A DNA stretch of 64,000 nt from Bacillus_I endophytica_A (GTDB taxonomy: Bacteria > Bacillota > Bacilli > Bacillales > Bacillaceae_H): the NCBI RefSeq assembly GCF_026790145.1, contig NZ_JALAMS010000034.1, positions 1 through 64,000 of the forward strand. The letters run 5' to 3'. The translations under genes and the position numbers were made by a program. The stretch's first letter is position 1; every line of letters starts with the position of its first letter. Shown here one piece after another: positions 32,641-41,564 of this stretch. Below the pieces are notes generated by a model. It saw nothing but the letters and a program-made list of their open reading frames with translations. It was not told the DNA's origin and ran no database searches.

Positions 32641-32958
32641 TTAGCCTGCATGATGATTAGTTTGTTTTCTAGAAAATAGATCTTTCATCGCACCTATAAT
32701 GGCAGCGGGAAGTAAAGTGACAAGGAATACCGCTGTGAATAAATTGAATGTTGAATTTTCATATGGAACGAACTGTTCGGTAAACAATTTAGCTTTAGAG
32801 AATCTACCTAACACTGTTCCCTCGTCATCTCTGAAGTTCATTGACCATCCATTCTTATCACAAACGAAAAAGATTAATTGCAAAACGAGTAATGCTATAA
32901 GGGGGCGTACCCATTCTCGTTTTAAAATAGCACGTCCTTTTTTTGGTTTATTTTTCAT
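32641..32958 (-). CDS. YfzA-like membrane protein
   Basis: About 105 residues with two helices (RPLIALLVLQLIFFVCD and NLFTAVFLVTLLPAAIIGAM) separated by an outside-facing stretch GWSMNFRDDEG...FTEQFVPYENSTF. This resembles the Bacillus YfzA family by recall. The function is unknown. The ATG at 32958 is chosen because AAAGGAGT lies 10 bases upstream; the longer frame from 32979 includes that site. Confidence 0.55.
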   Translation of the reverse strand: MKNKPKKGRAILKREWVRPLIALLVLQLIFFVCDKNGWSMNFRDDEGTVLGRFSKAKLFTEQFVPYENSTFNLFTAVFLVTLLPAAIIGAMKDLFSRKQTNHHAG

Positions 32959-33232
32959 TCTACTAGTACTCCTTTTCATAATCTAAAATGAGCTAAATTC
33001 CCCTTCTTCAATATACTTTATAGTCAATATAAATTATAACAAGTTTTACAAAAAAAGTAATATACAATCTAGAATAAAACTTATATATCACACACACTTA
33101 CCTTCTTTCCCTACAAATGCAGCGATTCTTTTTTAAGGAAGGAAGCGGAATATAGTAAAAAACATAAAAACAAAAGTCTCTTTTATCAAAACAAATAATT
33201 ATCTTATTGTTATGTTTCTTAATCAACATAAA
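32959..33232. other. Intergenic spacer
   Basis: AT-rich, no supported gene. It holds the promoter area of the YfzA-like gene. Confidence 0.35.
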
Positions 33233-33281
33233 AACCTTTCCTCTTCAGTGTCAACTATGACATGACTGAAGAGAAAAGGTT
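33233..33281 (-). terminator. Terminator of the UxaA/KdgT operon
   Basis: A long hairpin, AACCTTT-C-CTCTTCAG ... CTGAAGAG-A-AAAGGTT with an inner TCA/TGA pairing, followed by a T-run on the minus strand, 155 bases past the stop at 33437. Confidence 0.7.
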
Positions 33282-33436
33282 CCTTCAATGTTTAATTCTG
33301 ACTTTACAAATTGACAAGCTCGATAGAAAATTAGACTTTTTCTATTGTTTCAGTAAAGCTAACTTGTTTTTATTTATAGGGGTATACTATTTGTAAACAA
33401 GTGCTCTTATAATATAAATCGTTCGAGAAAAGGTGA

Positions 33437-34594
33437 CTACATCGTTTCTGCTAATCTCCAAATTGCAAACTCTTGATTTTTATGTTTTTCAGCAGCCGTT
33501 AACTCCCCATTTGCTGTATCAAGAACTCGCCTATAAATTTCCTCCCCTATCTCTTCGATAGTATTAATCCCTTCTACAATTTTCCCTGCATTTACATCAA
33601 TATGTTCAGCCATAATTTCATACAACTTAGGGTTTGTGCCGATTTTTATAACAGGTACAATAGGTGAGCCTGTAGGTGAGCCTTTACCAGTGGAGAATAA
33701 CACAACTTGAGCTCCACCTGCTGCAAGTCCTGCTACAGATTCAACATCATAGCCAGGTGTATCCATAAAAATAAATCCCTTTTCAGTTGGGGGTTGCGCA
33801 TAATTGACAACTTCCATTAGTGGTGAATCTCCCCCTTTTTTTATACAACCTAATGATTTTTCTTCTAAAGTGGTTAGGCCTCCAGCCATATTGCCTGGCG
33901 TAGGATTTGCAGACCTTATATCCTCTCCAGTGTCTCTAATTCTCTTCTCGTAATCTCTTACAATGTTAAGGAAGTCTTTTGCTACCTGGGATGTGACCGA
34001 ACGATTAGCTAATATATGTTCCGCTCCAATTGCTTCTGTTGTTTCCGCTAGAATACTAGTTCCGCCATCTTTTACAAGGGTATCTGAACAAACTCCTATT
34101 GCAGGATTTGCCGTAACTCCTGACCAAGCATCAGACCCCCCACACTCAAGTCCAATCGTTAACTCCGTAATATTGATGATTTCTCGTTGTTCCTGTTTAC
34201 TCCGTTTTAATGCTTCTTCTAACCATAATTGTCCTTCTTTAAGAATTTCAGTGATTGACTTATCCCTATAGAAATAAATAGCATGAACATGATGGCCCTC
34301 ATTTTTTAAAAGCTCAACCATTTCTTCAGCAGGGTCTCCTTTTCCCATTCCTAAAAATAGTGCGGCACTTACATTCGGGTGTCCAGCAGTTCCTTTTAAA
34401 GTTCTCATTGTCTGTTGAAGGTCTTCTGGAAATTGCGCTTTTCCCGTTTGATGAGCTACAGGAATAACTTCTGGTACAAGCTGTGCTAGCTTTTTCGTGA
34501 AACTAGCTAACTCGCCTACCGTATTAATCACAATAACATGATTTCGAACTCCTATTTTCCCGTTCCTTCTTCTATATCCTTCAAATGTTTTCAC
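33437..34594 (-). CDS. UxaA-family dehydratase, large subunit (altronate/galactarate-type, SuyB-like)
   Basis: A 385-residue enzyme of the altronate/galactarate dehydratase large-domain family, which also includes the sulfolactate sulfo-lyase subunit SuyB. Family marks are the opening FEGYRRRNGKIGVRNHVIVI, LTIGLECGGSDAWSGVTANP and GLAAGGAQVVLFSTGKGSPTG, with Cys and His residues likely holding metal. It normally pairs with a separate SAF-domain subunit, encoded just upstream here. Beta-elimination from a hydroxy acid is expected; the substrate is unknown. The start is GTG at 34594 after GGAGG. It is the last gene of the operon. Confidence 0.82.
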   Translation of the reverse strand: MKTFEGYRRRNGKIGVRNHVIVINTVGELASFTKKLAQLVPEVIPVAHQTGKAQFPEDLQQTMRTLKGTAGHPNVSAALFLGMGKGDPAEEMVELLKNEGHHVHAIYFYRDKSITEILKEGQLWLEEALKRSKQEQREIINITELTIGLECGGSDAWSGVTANPAIGVCSDTLVKDGGTSILAETTEAIGAEHILANRSVTSQVAKDFLNIVRDYEKRIRDTGEDIRSANPTPGNMAGGLTTLEEKSLGCIKKGGDSPLMEVVNYAQPPTEKGFIFMDTPGYDVESVAGLAAGGAQVVLFSTGKGSPTGSPIVPVIKIGTNPKLYEIMAEHIDVNAGKIVEGINTIEEIGEEIYRRVLDTANGELTAAEKHKNQEFAIWRLAETM

Positions 34595-34647
34595 AAATTT
34601 TTACCTCCTCCATAACTTTCTACCTATTGATTAGTCCCCTACCTTTT

Positions 34648-34968
34648 TTATGCATGAAAAGAAGTTGATTGTTTGAGTATATCTAATCGCTCTTCTTCTT
34701 TCAGTCCTCGAACATTTGATGTATGAACATGGTATCCTTCATAGATTGCTTCTGTCGTAATTCCCATACATTCTCCATACTTTATAACTTTCTCTTCTTT
34801 CCTAATAAAAACAGTTGCAATTTTATGTCCATAAGGAATGTTCTCCATCACTTGTAATTTATCGTCTTTCCCTTTAATAGAAAGATACTCTCCTTGCTTG
34901 ATATTCGTTAGCGCCACGGCAACGTTATCAGCTTCATTTAACTTAATTGCATTGAATTTTTGAATCAC
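34648..34968 (-). CDS. SAF-domain small subunit (UxaA N-terminal/SuyA-like)
   Basis: A 106-residue SAF domain protein, the part that forms the N-terminus of altronate dehydratase and is split off as SuyA in sulfolactate lyase. IKLNEADNVAVALTNIKQGE and IPYGHKIATVFIRKEEKVIKYGE are typical. It should pair with one of the two flanking large subunits. The start is GTG at 34968 with GAGGGG upstream. It lies 21 bases after the preceding gene. Confidence 0.82.
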   Translation of the reverse strand: MIQKFNAIKLNEADNVAVALTNIKQGEYLSIKGKDDKLQVMENIPYGHKIATVFIRKEEKVIKYGECMGITTEAIYEGYHVHTSNVRGLKEEERLDILKQSTSFHA

Positions 34969-34989
34969 TATATTCCCCTCATTTCTTTA

Positions 34990-36114
34990 TTAAAATGTAG
35001 TTCCTATATGAGGGATAGCAAACTCGCCTAAGCCAAACTTTTCAAGACTCGTTTGCTTCCCAGAACAAATATCTATCATCATCTCAAGCACTTTTTCCAC
35101 GTGATTAACATTTATATTTTCTGAAATAGTATAGTCCGTCAGCTCATCAAAAGATTCATGAGAATTCTCTGGGGTAATCATCATACAAGGTAGTGCAATG
35201 GAACTAGCGAGTAAACCTCGATCGCTTACAACCATCACCATGTTACAGCCGCTTGCAGCCATATTTGATAAGGCTTCTACTAAATTACTTGAAACGGTTA
35301 ATAGATGAAGACCTTTTTGATTAGGTTGTTCCGTATAGTTAAGCCAATTTTGAATAGACTTAGAGCCTGTTAGACACGCCTCAACAGCAGCATAAGATTT
35401 CTCTGATGGTGAAAATGTGTCACCATCACTTGACGTGTTCTTAATTTCTTTCCATCGCCTACGTTTTAATCCCTTTCCTGCTTCTTGAAGCCTTTGTTGT
35501 AACTTTTCACTTATTGCCCGTTTAGACAAGAGGGCACTTGCTGGTTCTAAAGATTTTGACATTCCTACAATCACTGTTGCCTTGTGGTCAACTAAGGTAT
35601 CTATAACACTTCCAATCACAGATGTTACTTTAGTTAATGATTCTTCATCTATATCAATAGCTAATACACCTACGGTTAGAGAAGATAGAGGCACCTCTAC
35701 TCTTTTTTCCTTTTCGACTTCCTTTGCCCATCTTTCCACAATTGTGCTTCCCTTAGTTACTGTATTGCTACCTCCAGCTAATTGTTGAATTCCAATTCCT
35801 TCAATAGGTTTTGTTTTAATGGCGCTCTCAAGAAGCCCGCTCACTTGGTTTGTTTCACATCCTAGTCCTATAAAAAGGGTTGAATGAAGATTAGGATTCG
35901 AGGCTACGCCTAGCAACGTATTTTTAGTTAATTGAAAATCGTCTCCTAATTGAGCACAGCCATTTGTATGAGTAATAGGGATAGCTGCGGGTACTTTGTC
36001 TGCAATCTCTTTTGTAATAACACTCGAACAGACGACTGAGGATACGACTCCAATATAATTTCTGATTCCTACCGTTCCATCATTCCGTGCAAACCCCTCA
36101 AAAGAATAGCTCAT
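34990..36114 (-). CDS. Second UxaA-family protein
   Basis: A 374-residue member of the same large-subunit family as 33437-34594. It starts with FEGFARNDGTVGIRNYIGVV and contains CSSVITKEIADKVP, THTNGCAQLGDDF and LFIGLGCETNQVSGLLES, but the C-terminal half is diverged (EEIKN... replaced by a lysine-rich stretch around KGLKRRRWKEIKNTSS). LECGGSD at the position of the active site is not seen; instead LAIDIDEESL is found, so it may be inactive or act on another substrate. It lies 75 bases after the permease gene. Confidence 0.75.
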   Translation of the reverse strand: MSYSFEGFARNDGTVGIRNYIGVVSSVVCSSVITKEIADKVPAAIPITHTNGCAQLGDDFQLTKNTLLGVASNPNLHSTLFIGLGCETNQVSGLLESAIKTKPIEGIGIQQLAGGSNTVTKGSTIVERWAKEVEKEKRVEVPLSSLTVGVLAIDIDEESLTKVTSVIGSVIDTLVDHKATVIVGMSKSLEPASALLSKRAISEKLQQRLQEAGKGLKRRRWKEIKNTSSDGDTFSPSEKSYAAVEACLTGSKSIQNWLNYTEQPNQKGLHLLTVSSNLVEALSNMAASGCNMVMVVSDRGLLASSIALPCMMITPENSHESFDELTDYTISENINVNHVEKVLEMMIDICSGKQTSLEKFGLGEFAIPHIGTTF

Positions 36115-36184
36115 ATTTAGCTCACCTTTCTTTTATAAAAAATAATGAAATTTTAATTTGAAGTCTCTTGTCATCATTTGCATG

Positions 36185-37315
36185 CTAACTAAGATCAGTT
36201 GGAGGCATTTTACCGCTAACTTTTATTTTGTTGGTAGAATGATTTTCTACTTTTCCATCAATCCCTCTTTTTCTTTGATATTTATCAGCTAAAATAACAG
36301 CAATCGGAACAAGGACGGCTGTACTAATTGAAGCAATCGAAATTTGTGCTGTAGCGACACTAGCTGTACTTTGGTAGGTTTGAGCTTCTGCAGCTGTCAT
36401 TAACCCTGTGCTACTTGCTACACTAGCTGCTGCTGCAATAGCCGCAGGGGTTGCTACTGCATTTCCAGCCGTTGATGATTCTGCCCAAGGTGCAATAACG
36501 CTTTTTTCTCGGAATACTTTAAAAGTAAGAGCCATTACTCCTCCTGAAATAAATACTGTCATGAGAGCTAAAGCAATGCCAGCTCCCACTACTTCAGGAT
36601 TGAAAAAATTAGATAGATTCATTCCTGCTCCTAATGTAAAGGCAAAGAACGGAATAACAAGCGATTCTCCAGCAGATAAGAAAGCGCGGATTTCACTATC
36701 AAGGTTTCCTAATATCATCCCTATTAAAATAGGCAAAAGGACGGCAACAAAAGCGATGATTGGAAAGTTAGCTCCCATCATCCCAAGCGCCATTAGTGTG
36801 AAAAACGGACCATCATTAAGTGAGAGAACAGCCGTCGCCCCTACATCAGAACGATTCCCATATTGTCCTGTTAAAGCAGCGAACATTCCGCCATTTCCAT
36901 TTGTCATAGCTGCAATGATTGCCATTGTGGATAATCCAAGGAAGCCATTGACTGGGTCGGACATATAGCCCCAAAGTAAACCAGTTCCAAGTCCAGCTAA
37001 ATATTTAGAAGTAGTCAATAAAACCCCTTTTTTTAAAGCTCGCCCTCCCACCTTAAGGTTCATTTGACTACCGGCACAAAACAAAAACAATGCACATAAT
37101 GTAAGGGCCCCATCCTTAAATAGAGCTTGTGAGAATCCCCCTATTTTAAAAAACTCATAGTAGCCCTCTTCTGTAGGAGCAACCCCTATACTCTTCAAGA
37201 AATTCATAATAAACGGTAAGTGAAGTTGATCAATTGTATTTATTAAAGCACCAACAAACAGCGGAACAACCATCAAACCACCAGGAACTTTATCAATCCT
37301 TTGCTTGATTTTCAT
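36185..37315 (-). CDS. 2-keto-3-deoxygluconate permease family (KdgT-like)
   Basis: A 376-residue transporter with about ten helices. It opens IKQRIDKVPGGLMVVPLFVG, has AALTGQYGNRSDVGATAVLSL (family signature) and a polar alanine-rich segment AWAESSTAGNAVATPAAIAA. The family imports 2-keto-3-deoxygluconate and related 2-keto-3-deoxy acids by proton symport. Here the cargo is likely the acid used by the neighbouring enzymes. The ATG at 37315 has GGAGGA 12 bases upstream; a TTG at 37327 is less likely. Confidence 0.85.
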   Translation of the reverse strand: MKIKQRIDKVPGGLMVVPLFVGALINTIDQLHLPFIMNFLKSIGVAPTEEGYYEFFKIGGFSQALFKDGALTLCALFLFCAGSQMNLKVGGRALKKGVLLTTSKYLAGLGTGLLWGYMSDPVNGFLGLSTMAIIAAMTNGNGGMFAALTGQYGNRSDVGATAVLSLNDGPFFTLMALGMMGANFPIIAFVAVLLPILIGMILGNLDSEIRAFLSAGESLVIPFFAFTLGAGMNLSNFFNPEVVGAGIALALMTVFISGGVMALTFKVFREKSVIAPWAESSTAGNAVATPAAIAAAASVASSTGLMTAAEAQTYQSTASVATAQISIASISTAVLVPIAVILADKYQRKRGIDGKVENHSTNKIKVSGKMPPTDLS

Positions 37316-37434
37316 CGCTTTAATCAATCCTCCAATTTATAAAATCTTTCTTTCGAACTCGAGGCTTAAAGCTTAACCAATTGGCACAAGTTGATATTTG
37401 TTAACGCCTACATATTGATCTTTAATAAACTAAC

Positions 37435-38376
37435 TTAATGCTTACCTGCTGTTGAATTTACATAAGAGGGATGCTTTTTCACAGAATTGTTCAGGGTTCC
37501 GATTCTTTCAATTGTAATCGACAACTCATCTCCTTCTTTTAACCATACTTGTGGAGTTCTGCCTATTCCTACTCCAGAAGGTGTACCTGTTGCAATTACA
37601 TCACCAGGCTTTAGCGTCATTGATTGTGATAAATATGAGATAATGTATGGAATCGTAAAAATCAAATTTTTTGTATTTGATTTTTGCATTACTTCACCAT
37701 TTAAAGTCAGTAAAATGTCTAAATTATGAGGGTCCTCTATTTCATCTTTCGTTATAATATAGGGACCAATCGGCGCAAACGTATCCGGTGATTTTCCGCG
37801 TGTCCATTGATTATCTGCAAACTGAAGGTCTCTTGCGCTTACGTCGTTCATAATTGTATAGCCAAAAATATACTCATCTGCTGTTTCTTCTGTAACACAT
37901 TTTGCCTTATCCCCAATAACCACTACTAATTCTGCTTCAAAGTCCACTTGATCCGAATTAACAGGGAGCTCAATAGCATCGTTATCTCCAATAATTGCAT
38001 TTGCGTATTTTGAAAAAATGACGGGCGTTGGAGGTGGATCCATCTCTGTTTCTTTGCAATGATCAAGATAGTTTAATCCAACACAAATGATCTTTTCTGG
38101 CTGTGAAATAGGAGGAATGATTTCTACTTCTGAAAGAGAAAATGTAGTTTTTATACCGCTTGTTCCATGGTTTTTATGATATTCTATCAACTCTTTAATA
38201 TAAGGAATCATAGTATCATGATTTTGAATCAACGTTTCCATCTTATTCGAAAGAGTAGAACGGCTTGCTACTTTATGTTGATACAAATCATGAAGAATTG
38301 TTAAATTCACAATCTTATTGTCTTGTAAAACACCTACATACGTATGGGACTGAGAACGAAATGATAGAAGTTTCAT
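37435..38376 (-). CDS. Fumarylacetoacetate hydrolase family protein
   Basis: A 313-residue member of the FAH family. The N-terminal part (KLLSFRSQSHTYVGVLQDN) and the catalytic domain are complete: IICVGLNYLDHCKETEM, PVIFSKYANAIIGDNDAIEL, the metal ligands in DQVDFEAELVVVIG (Glu pair) and in YTIMNDVSARDLQ (Asp), then GDVIATGTPSGVGIG. Members cleave acylpyruvates or diketo acids. In this operon it would split a 2,4-diketo-3-deoxy acid or similar. The ATG at 38376 follows GGAGAG; a longer frame to 38391 is less likely. Confidence 0.85.
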   Translation of the reverse strand: MKLLSFRSQSHTYVGVLQDNKIVNLTILHDLYQHKVASRSTLSNKMETLIQNHDTMIPYIKELIEYHKNHGTSGIKTTFSLSEVEIIPPISQPEKIICVGLNYLDHCKETEMDPPPTPVIFSKYANAIIGDNDAIELPVNSDQVDFEAELVVVIGDKAKCVTEETADEYIFGYTIMNDVSARDLQFADNQWTRGKSPDTFAPIGPYIITKDEIEDPHNLDILLTLNGEVMQKSNTKNLIFTIPYIISYLSQSMTLKPGDVIATGTPSGVGIGRTPQVWLKEGDELSITIERIGTLNNSVKKHPSYVNSTAGKH

Positions 38377-38465
38377 ATTTTTTCTCTCCAACCTTTAAAA
38401 TTTTTTAAACACCGCTCTGATATTTCCACAGAGCATAAAAACTCGTAAATTACTCCTTTATGACT

Positions 38466-39413
38466 TTAAGCTATGGGAGAAGAAACTAGTGTGGGAATAC
38501 CGAGGTCTTTAGTGCCGAGTTTGGATGTTTTCGCTTCTGGGCAATAGCGCTCAATCATTTGAATCCCTAATACAGCACGGTGGACTCGTTCTTGCACTAA
38601 TGAAATGTTGGTTGCTTCCCATTGCTTTCCTGAAGGATACACATCTGGATGATTACGAAGCCCAAATTTAATATATACGGGTGCCAGAACGCGAATGATT
38701 TCAGGTATTTCATAGTATCTTAGGAACCCACCAAAGTTGTTTGGAACTTCAACATATAAATCAATTGGTATATCAATGGATTGACGAATGGAGGCAAGTT
38801 TAGCTAAAGTGAGGGCTGGTGGAACATTATAAGTGTCTGCCCCTAAGTTCTGCATCAACTTTACGGAAACTGGATTTGCTGATCCCATTTGCACTGAAAC
38901 CTTTACAACAAAATCTTCTGGAAGGTGACCTTGCTTTTTCATTTCTTTTGTAAGCAATAAAAGTCCCTCATCTGCAATAAGAGCACCACGAAGACCCAAA
39001 TTGGCTCCCCTTTTCAAGTCTTCCATTGCATAAACTAACTGATCAGCCCCTTCATGACGTAAACCCTGGGCCTTACCAGCGGATGTTAGAGGACCTGCGC
39101 TAATATCCCACGTTCCCCTTGGCCCAACAAACAAGCTTAACTCCATTCCTCTTTTGGCAGTTAGTTCACACATTTGTTTGATTTCATCATCTGTAAGAAG
39201 CATAATTCCGCTTCCTTGTGAGATGCGATGAATCGTTAATCCATAACGATCAATCTCTTTTAACATCTCCCTTAAAGCAACGGGACCTTCCGTACTAGGA
39301 AGTTCTATACGGTACTGAGCGCCATCTGGAAATGTCTTTGTAGAAGTTGGAAGGTCTCTTAGATCTGTTGAAGGATAACCTAAACTTTCTAATAATTCCC
39401 GAGATTCTTTCAT
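38466..39413 (-). CDS. Peptidase U32-like / TIM-barrel protein of unknown activity
   Basis: A 315-residue protein that I place near the U32/COG0826 group on fold-like features: a barrel-type alternation with ELSLFVGPRGTWDISAG, GANLGLRGALIADEGLL and LGADTYNVPPALTLAKLAS. No protease residues can be pointed out. It is the first structural gene after the IclR gene and belongs to the acid-catabolism operon, which makes an enzyme acting on a small acid (aldolase- or lyase-like) more likely than a protease. Its real function is open. Confidence 0.55.
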   Translation of the reverse strand: MKESRELLESLGYPSTDLRDLPTSTKTFPDGAQYRIELPSTEGPVALREMLKEIDRYGLTIHRISQGSGIMLLTDDEIKQMCELTAKRGMELSLFVGPRGTWDISAGPLTSAGKAQGLRHEGADQLVYAMEDLKRGANLGLRGALIADEGLLLLTKEMKKQGHLPEDFVVKVSVQMGSANPVSVKLMQNLGADTYNVPPALTLAKLASIRQSIDIPIDLYVEVPNNFGGFLRYYEIPEIIRVLAPVYIKFGLRNHPDVYPSGKQWEATNISLVQERVHRAVLGIQMIERYCPEAKTSKLGTKDLGIPTLVSSPIA

Positions 39414-39550
39414 AGTCCTATTCCTTCTTCCTTTTTAAATTTTTTTAGGGATAGCGAGAAGGTTTATTTTTATAATGTTCTTTATCTAAATAATGTTTGT
39501 ATAGAAATGTTCCTCTTCTTAAACTTTGAATACGCTTTCATTTTTTGAGA

Positions 39551-39580
39551 TAGAAATTTAAGAAGTCTCTTAAATTTCTA
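39551..39580. promoter_or_regulatory. Perfect inverted repeat between the IclR gene and its operon
   Basis: TAGAAATTTAAGA-AGTC-TCTTAAATTTCTA, 13-bp arms. It lies 14 bases past the IclR stop and about 140 bases before the U32-like gene. There is no T-run, so an operator is as likely as a terminator. Confidence 0.45.
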
Positions 39581-39593
39581 GTAAAAAGATCTA

Positions 39594-40376
39594 TTACTCA
39601 ATATTTTGTTTTACCTTTCCTGTATAGCCGGCAAGCTGTGATAAGCGATAGGCTAGTTTTATAATTTCTTCTTGTGCAGCGTCTTTTTTTACATTCCAAC
39701 TATTCTCTAACATTGTAAAGCTCACACCAGCAATTATCTTGTTCTCAAAATTATAAATCGGGGCGGCTACACAGTGAAATCCAATTGCTGCTTCCTCATT
39801 CTCAGTAGCATACCCTCTCTGTTTTGCTCTTTGGACATTATCATAAAGTTCCTCAATATTTGTAATTGTATTTGGTGTCTTTTTCTCTAACTTATGAGAA
39901 GCATAGATTTGTTTTAGTTGTTCTTTACTATATTGGATAAGCTGTATTTTACCGATAGCAGACGCGTATGCCGGAAAACGCATGCCAGGATCTGTTACAA
40001 GACGGACTCTTGAATCTCCTTCCATTTTTCCTAAATACACCACATCTCCTTCTTTTAGAATACCTAACTGGATATGTTCATTAATACTTAAGACAGATGA
40101 ACTCGCCTCTTTATAAAAGACTTGCAGAATATCAAACTGGTGAAAGTATCCTGCACTAAGTGCTCCTAATGAATGTCCAAGTGAATAGGTATCTCCTTTT
40201 TCTTTAGTAATCCAACCTAAAATTTCAAGCGTGTTTAATAAAGAGTATAATGAGCTTTTGCTAATTTCTAGCTTTTTAGATAAATCAATTAAACGTAGCT
40301 TTTTTGGATGTTCACTAATTTCTTCTAGTACTTTGTGTGCTCTTTCTATTGCTGGGACCCAATACTTTTCTTTCAT
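39594..40376 (-). CDS. IclR-family regulator of the acid-catabolism operon
   Basis: About 260 residues: an N-terminal winged HTH (KVLEEISEHPKKLRLIDLSK, LEISKSSLYSLLNTLEILG) and a C-terminal effector domain (GMRFPAYASAIGKIQLI, GYATENEEAAIGFHCVAAPI) that senses small acids. It is the first gene on the minus strand before the U32/FAH/KdgT/UxaA genes and probably regulates them. The ATG at 40376 follows GAAGGTG; the longer frame from 40424 has no ribosome site. Confidence 0.87.
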   Translation of the reverse strand: MKEKYWVPAIERAHKVLEEISEHPKKLRLIDLSKKLEISKSSLYSLLNTLEILGWITKEKGDTYSLGHSLGALSAGYFHQFDILQVFYKEASSSVLSINEHIQLGILKEGDVVYLGKMEGDSRVRLVTDPGMRFPAYASAIGKIQLIQYSKEQLKQIYASHKLEKKTPNTITNIEELYDNVQRAKQRGYATENEEAAIGFHCVAAPIYNFENKIIAGVSFTMLENSWNVKKDAAQEEIIKLAYRLSQLAGYTGKVKQNIE

Positions 40377-40791
40377 AAATTCTTTTTCACCTTCTAGTTT
40401 AGTTATAATTACAATCAGGTTCATTATAGAGAACTAGGTTCTGTACTTAAAACTAATCCAATTATAACATATTATTTTGAAATTTCAATTAATTATAACC
40501 ATTTTTCCTAAAATAAAAAAATGAGCAATGCCTATTGTGTGAAAAAAATTTGCTGTCCCTTCCCTTTTCCTTTATCACCACTGTATATCATACTTTTTAC
40601 ATCTTACAAATAGAGGGCTGGCGTGAATCATAAAATATGAGATGACATGTGGAAATTAGGAGATTTTTTAATAAGAAAAACTCTCTTTGGCAATAGGAAG
40701 TTCTTTCTGTTTTTCAGCTGTATCTAATATTGATTTCTAGCTGAAGTAATCTAAGTTCTCAGAAATGTATCTTTAAAATATTCTCTAATTC

Positions 40792-40826
40792 AAAAGACAG
40801 CACCTACTAAATAGGTGCTGCCTTTT
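40792..40826 (-). terminator. Strong hairpin, second terminator after the aromatic cluster
   Basis: AAAAG-A-CAGCACCTA / TAGGTGCTG-C-CTTTT with a 5-base loop. It has T-rich flanks. Confidence 0.6.
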
Positions 40827-41001
40827 ACAACTCTTAGGTTCATTTCTTTATATTCATCCTCTTTTTGTAGAAATTCCACTGTAGCCATGGCATGAGTAGT
40901 ATGTATATACCCAGGGATTTTTATAAAGAGGAATGGAAAAAGTTTATCAAATATTTTAGAAAAGAAAATAGAGAGGTAATTTATAACGTTTCTAACATAA
41001 A

Positions 41002-41037
41002 AAGCAACCAAGACTTTTAAGAAGTACTTGGTTGCTT
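41002..41037 (-). terminator. Hairpin after the ferredoxin gene
   Basis: AAGCAACCAAG/CTTGGTTGCTT, a perfect 11-bp stem, T-rich on the minus side (CTTTTTATG), about 180 bases past the ferredoxin stop. Confidence 0.65.
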
Positions 41038-41218
41038 AATTAACCCTGGATATATTGATGGAACAAAATCCAATCTATATAGGAAAATCCTTCCGAACGC
41101 AAATTCGTTTTACTTTTTAGGGGTGTTGACTAGAGGTTAGCTAAATAATGTTTTAATTTCAACGAGGCATCTTAATCTAACATGTTTTGCAAATATCTTC
41201 TAAAATATATAGGGATTT

Positions 41219-41476
41219 TTATTCAAATTTATGAGGATTACAATTGAAAGTCTTTTCAGATACTTTAATTGATCCTGTTGGGCATCCTTCTAAAGCATCC
41301 ATCATATCATCTACCAATTCATCAGGTATAATAGCTGTTCCTTCATTATTATCTAATCTAACAGATGCAATACCTTCTTCGTCATAATCGTAAATGTCAG
41401 GGGCAGCAGCCCCGCATGCTCCGCAACCAATACAAGTTTCTCTATCTATAATTGTATACTTTTTACACATCTTCAT
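41219..41476 (-). CDS. fer: [4Fe-4S] ferredoxin
   Basis: An 85-residue ferredoxin of the Bacillus single-cluster type. The ligands are the Cys of CIGCGACGAAAPDIYDYD and the remote Cys in ALEGCPTGSIKV; the second-cluster cysteines are missing, as usual for this type. It is almost identical in pattern to B. thermoproteolyticus ferredoxin, but the tail carries an extra CNP. It is the last gene of the aromatic cluster and may feed electrons to the Rieske oxygenase, or be a general carrier placed here by chance. The ATG follows GGGGAAAGG. Confidence 0.88.
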   Translation of the reverse strand: MKMCKKYTIIDRETCIGCGACGAAAPDIYDYDEEGIASVRLDNNEGTAIIPDELVDDMMDALEGCPTGSIKVSEKTFNCNPHKFE

Positions 41477-41564
41477 TTTCCTTTCCCCTCTCTCAGCACC
41501 CTGTTTATTAGCATGCCTTTCTAAATAAGATTTAGAAATCTAAGATAATGTCGATAGTTTTCAT

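Larger units (their letters stand above)
40377..41218. other. Long spacer between the two catabolic islands
   Basis: No supported gene. TTGAAATTTCAA (40477-40488), a 12-bp palindrome about 100 bases before the IclR gene, could be its own operator. Two strong hairpins (40792-40826 and 41002-41037) follow the ferredoxin gene. A 73-codon frame here runs through the first hairpin and is rejected. Confidence 0.5.

Noticed and set aside
37381..37400. TTGGCAC resembling a sigma-54 -24 box
   Set aside because: The base pattern 5 bases later is GATAT, not TTGC, so the -12 box is missing; it also faces the wrong way for the operon.
40790..41011. Minus-strand frame of 73 codons ending GAVF
   Set aside because: Its last third is encoded by a strong terminator hairpin, there is no ribosome site, and no family is recognised.
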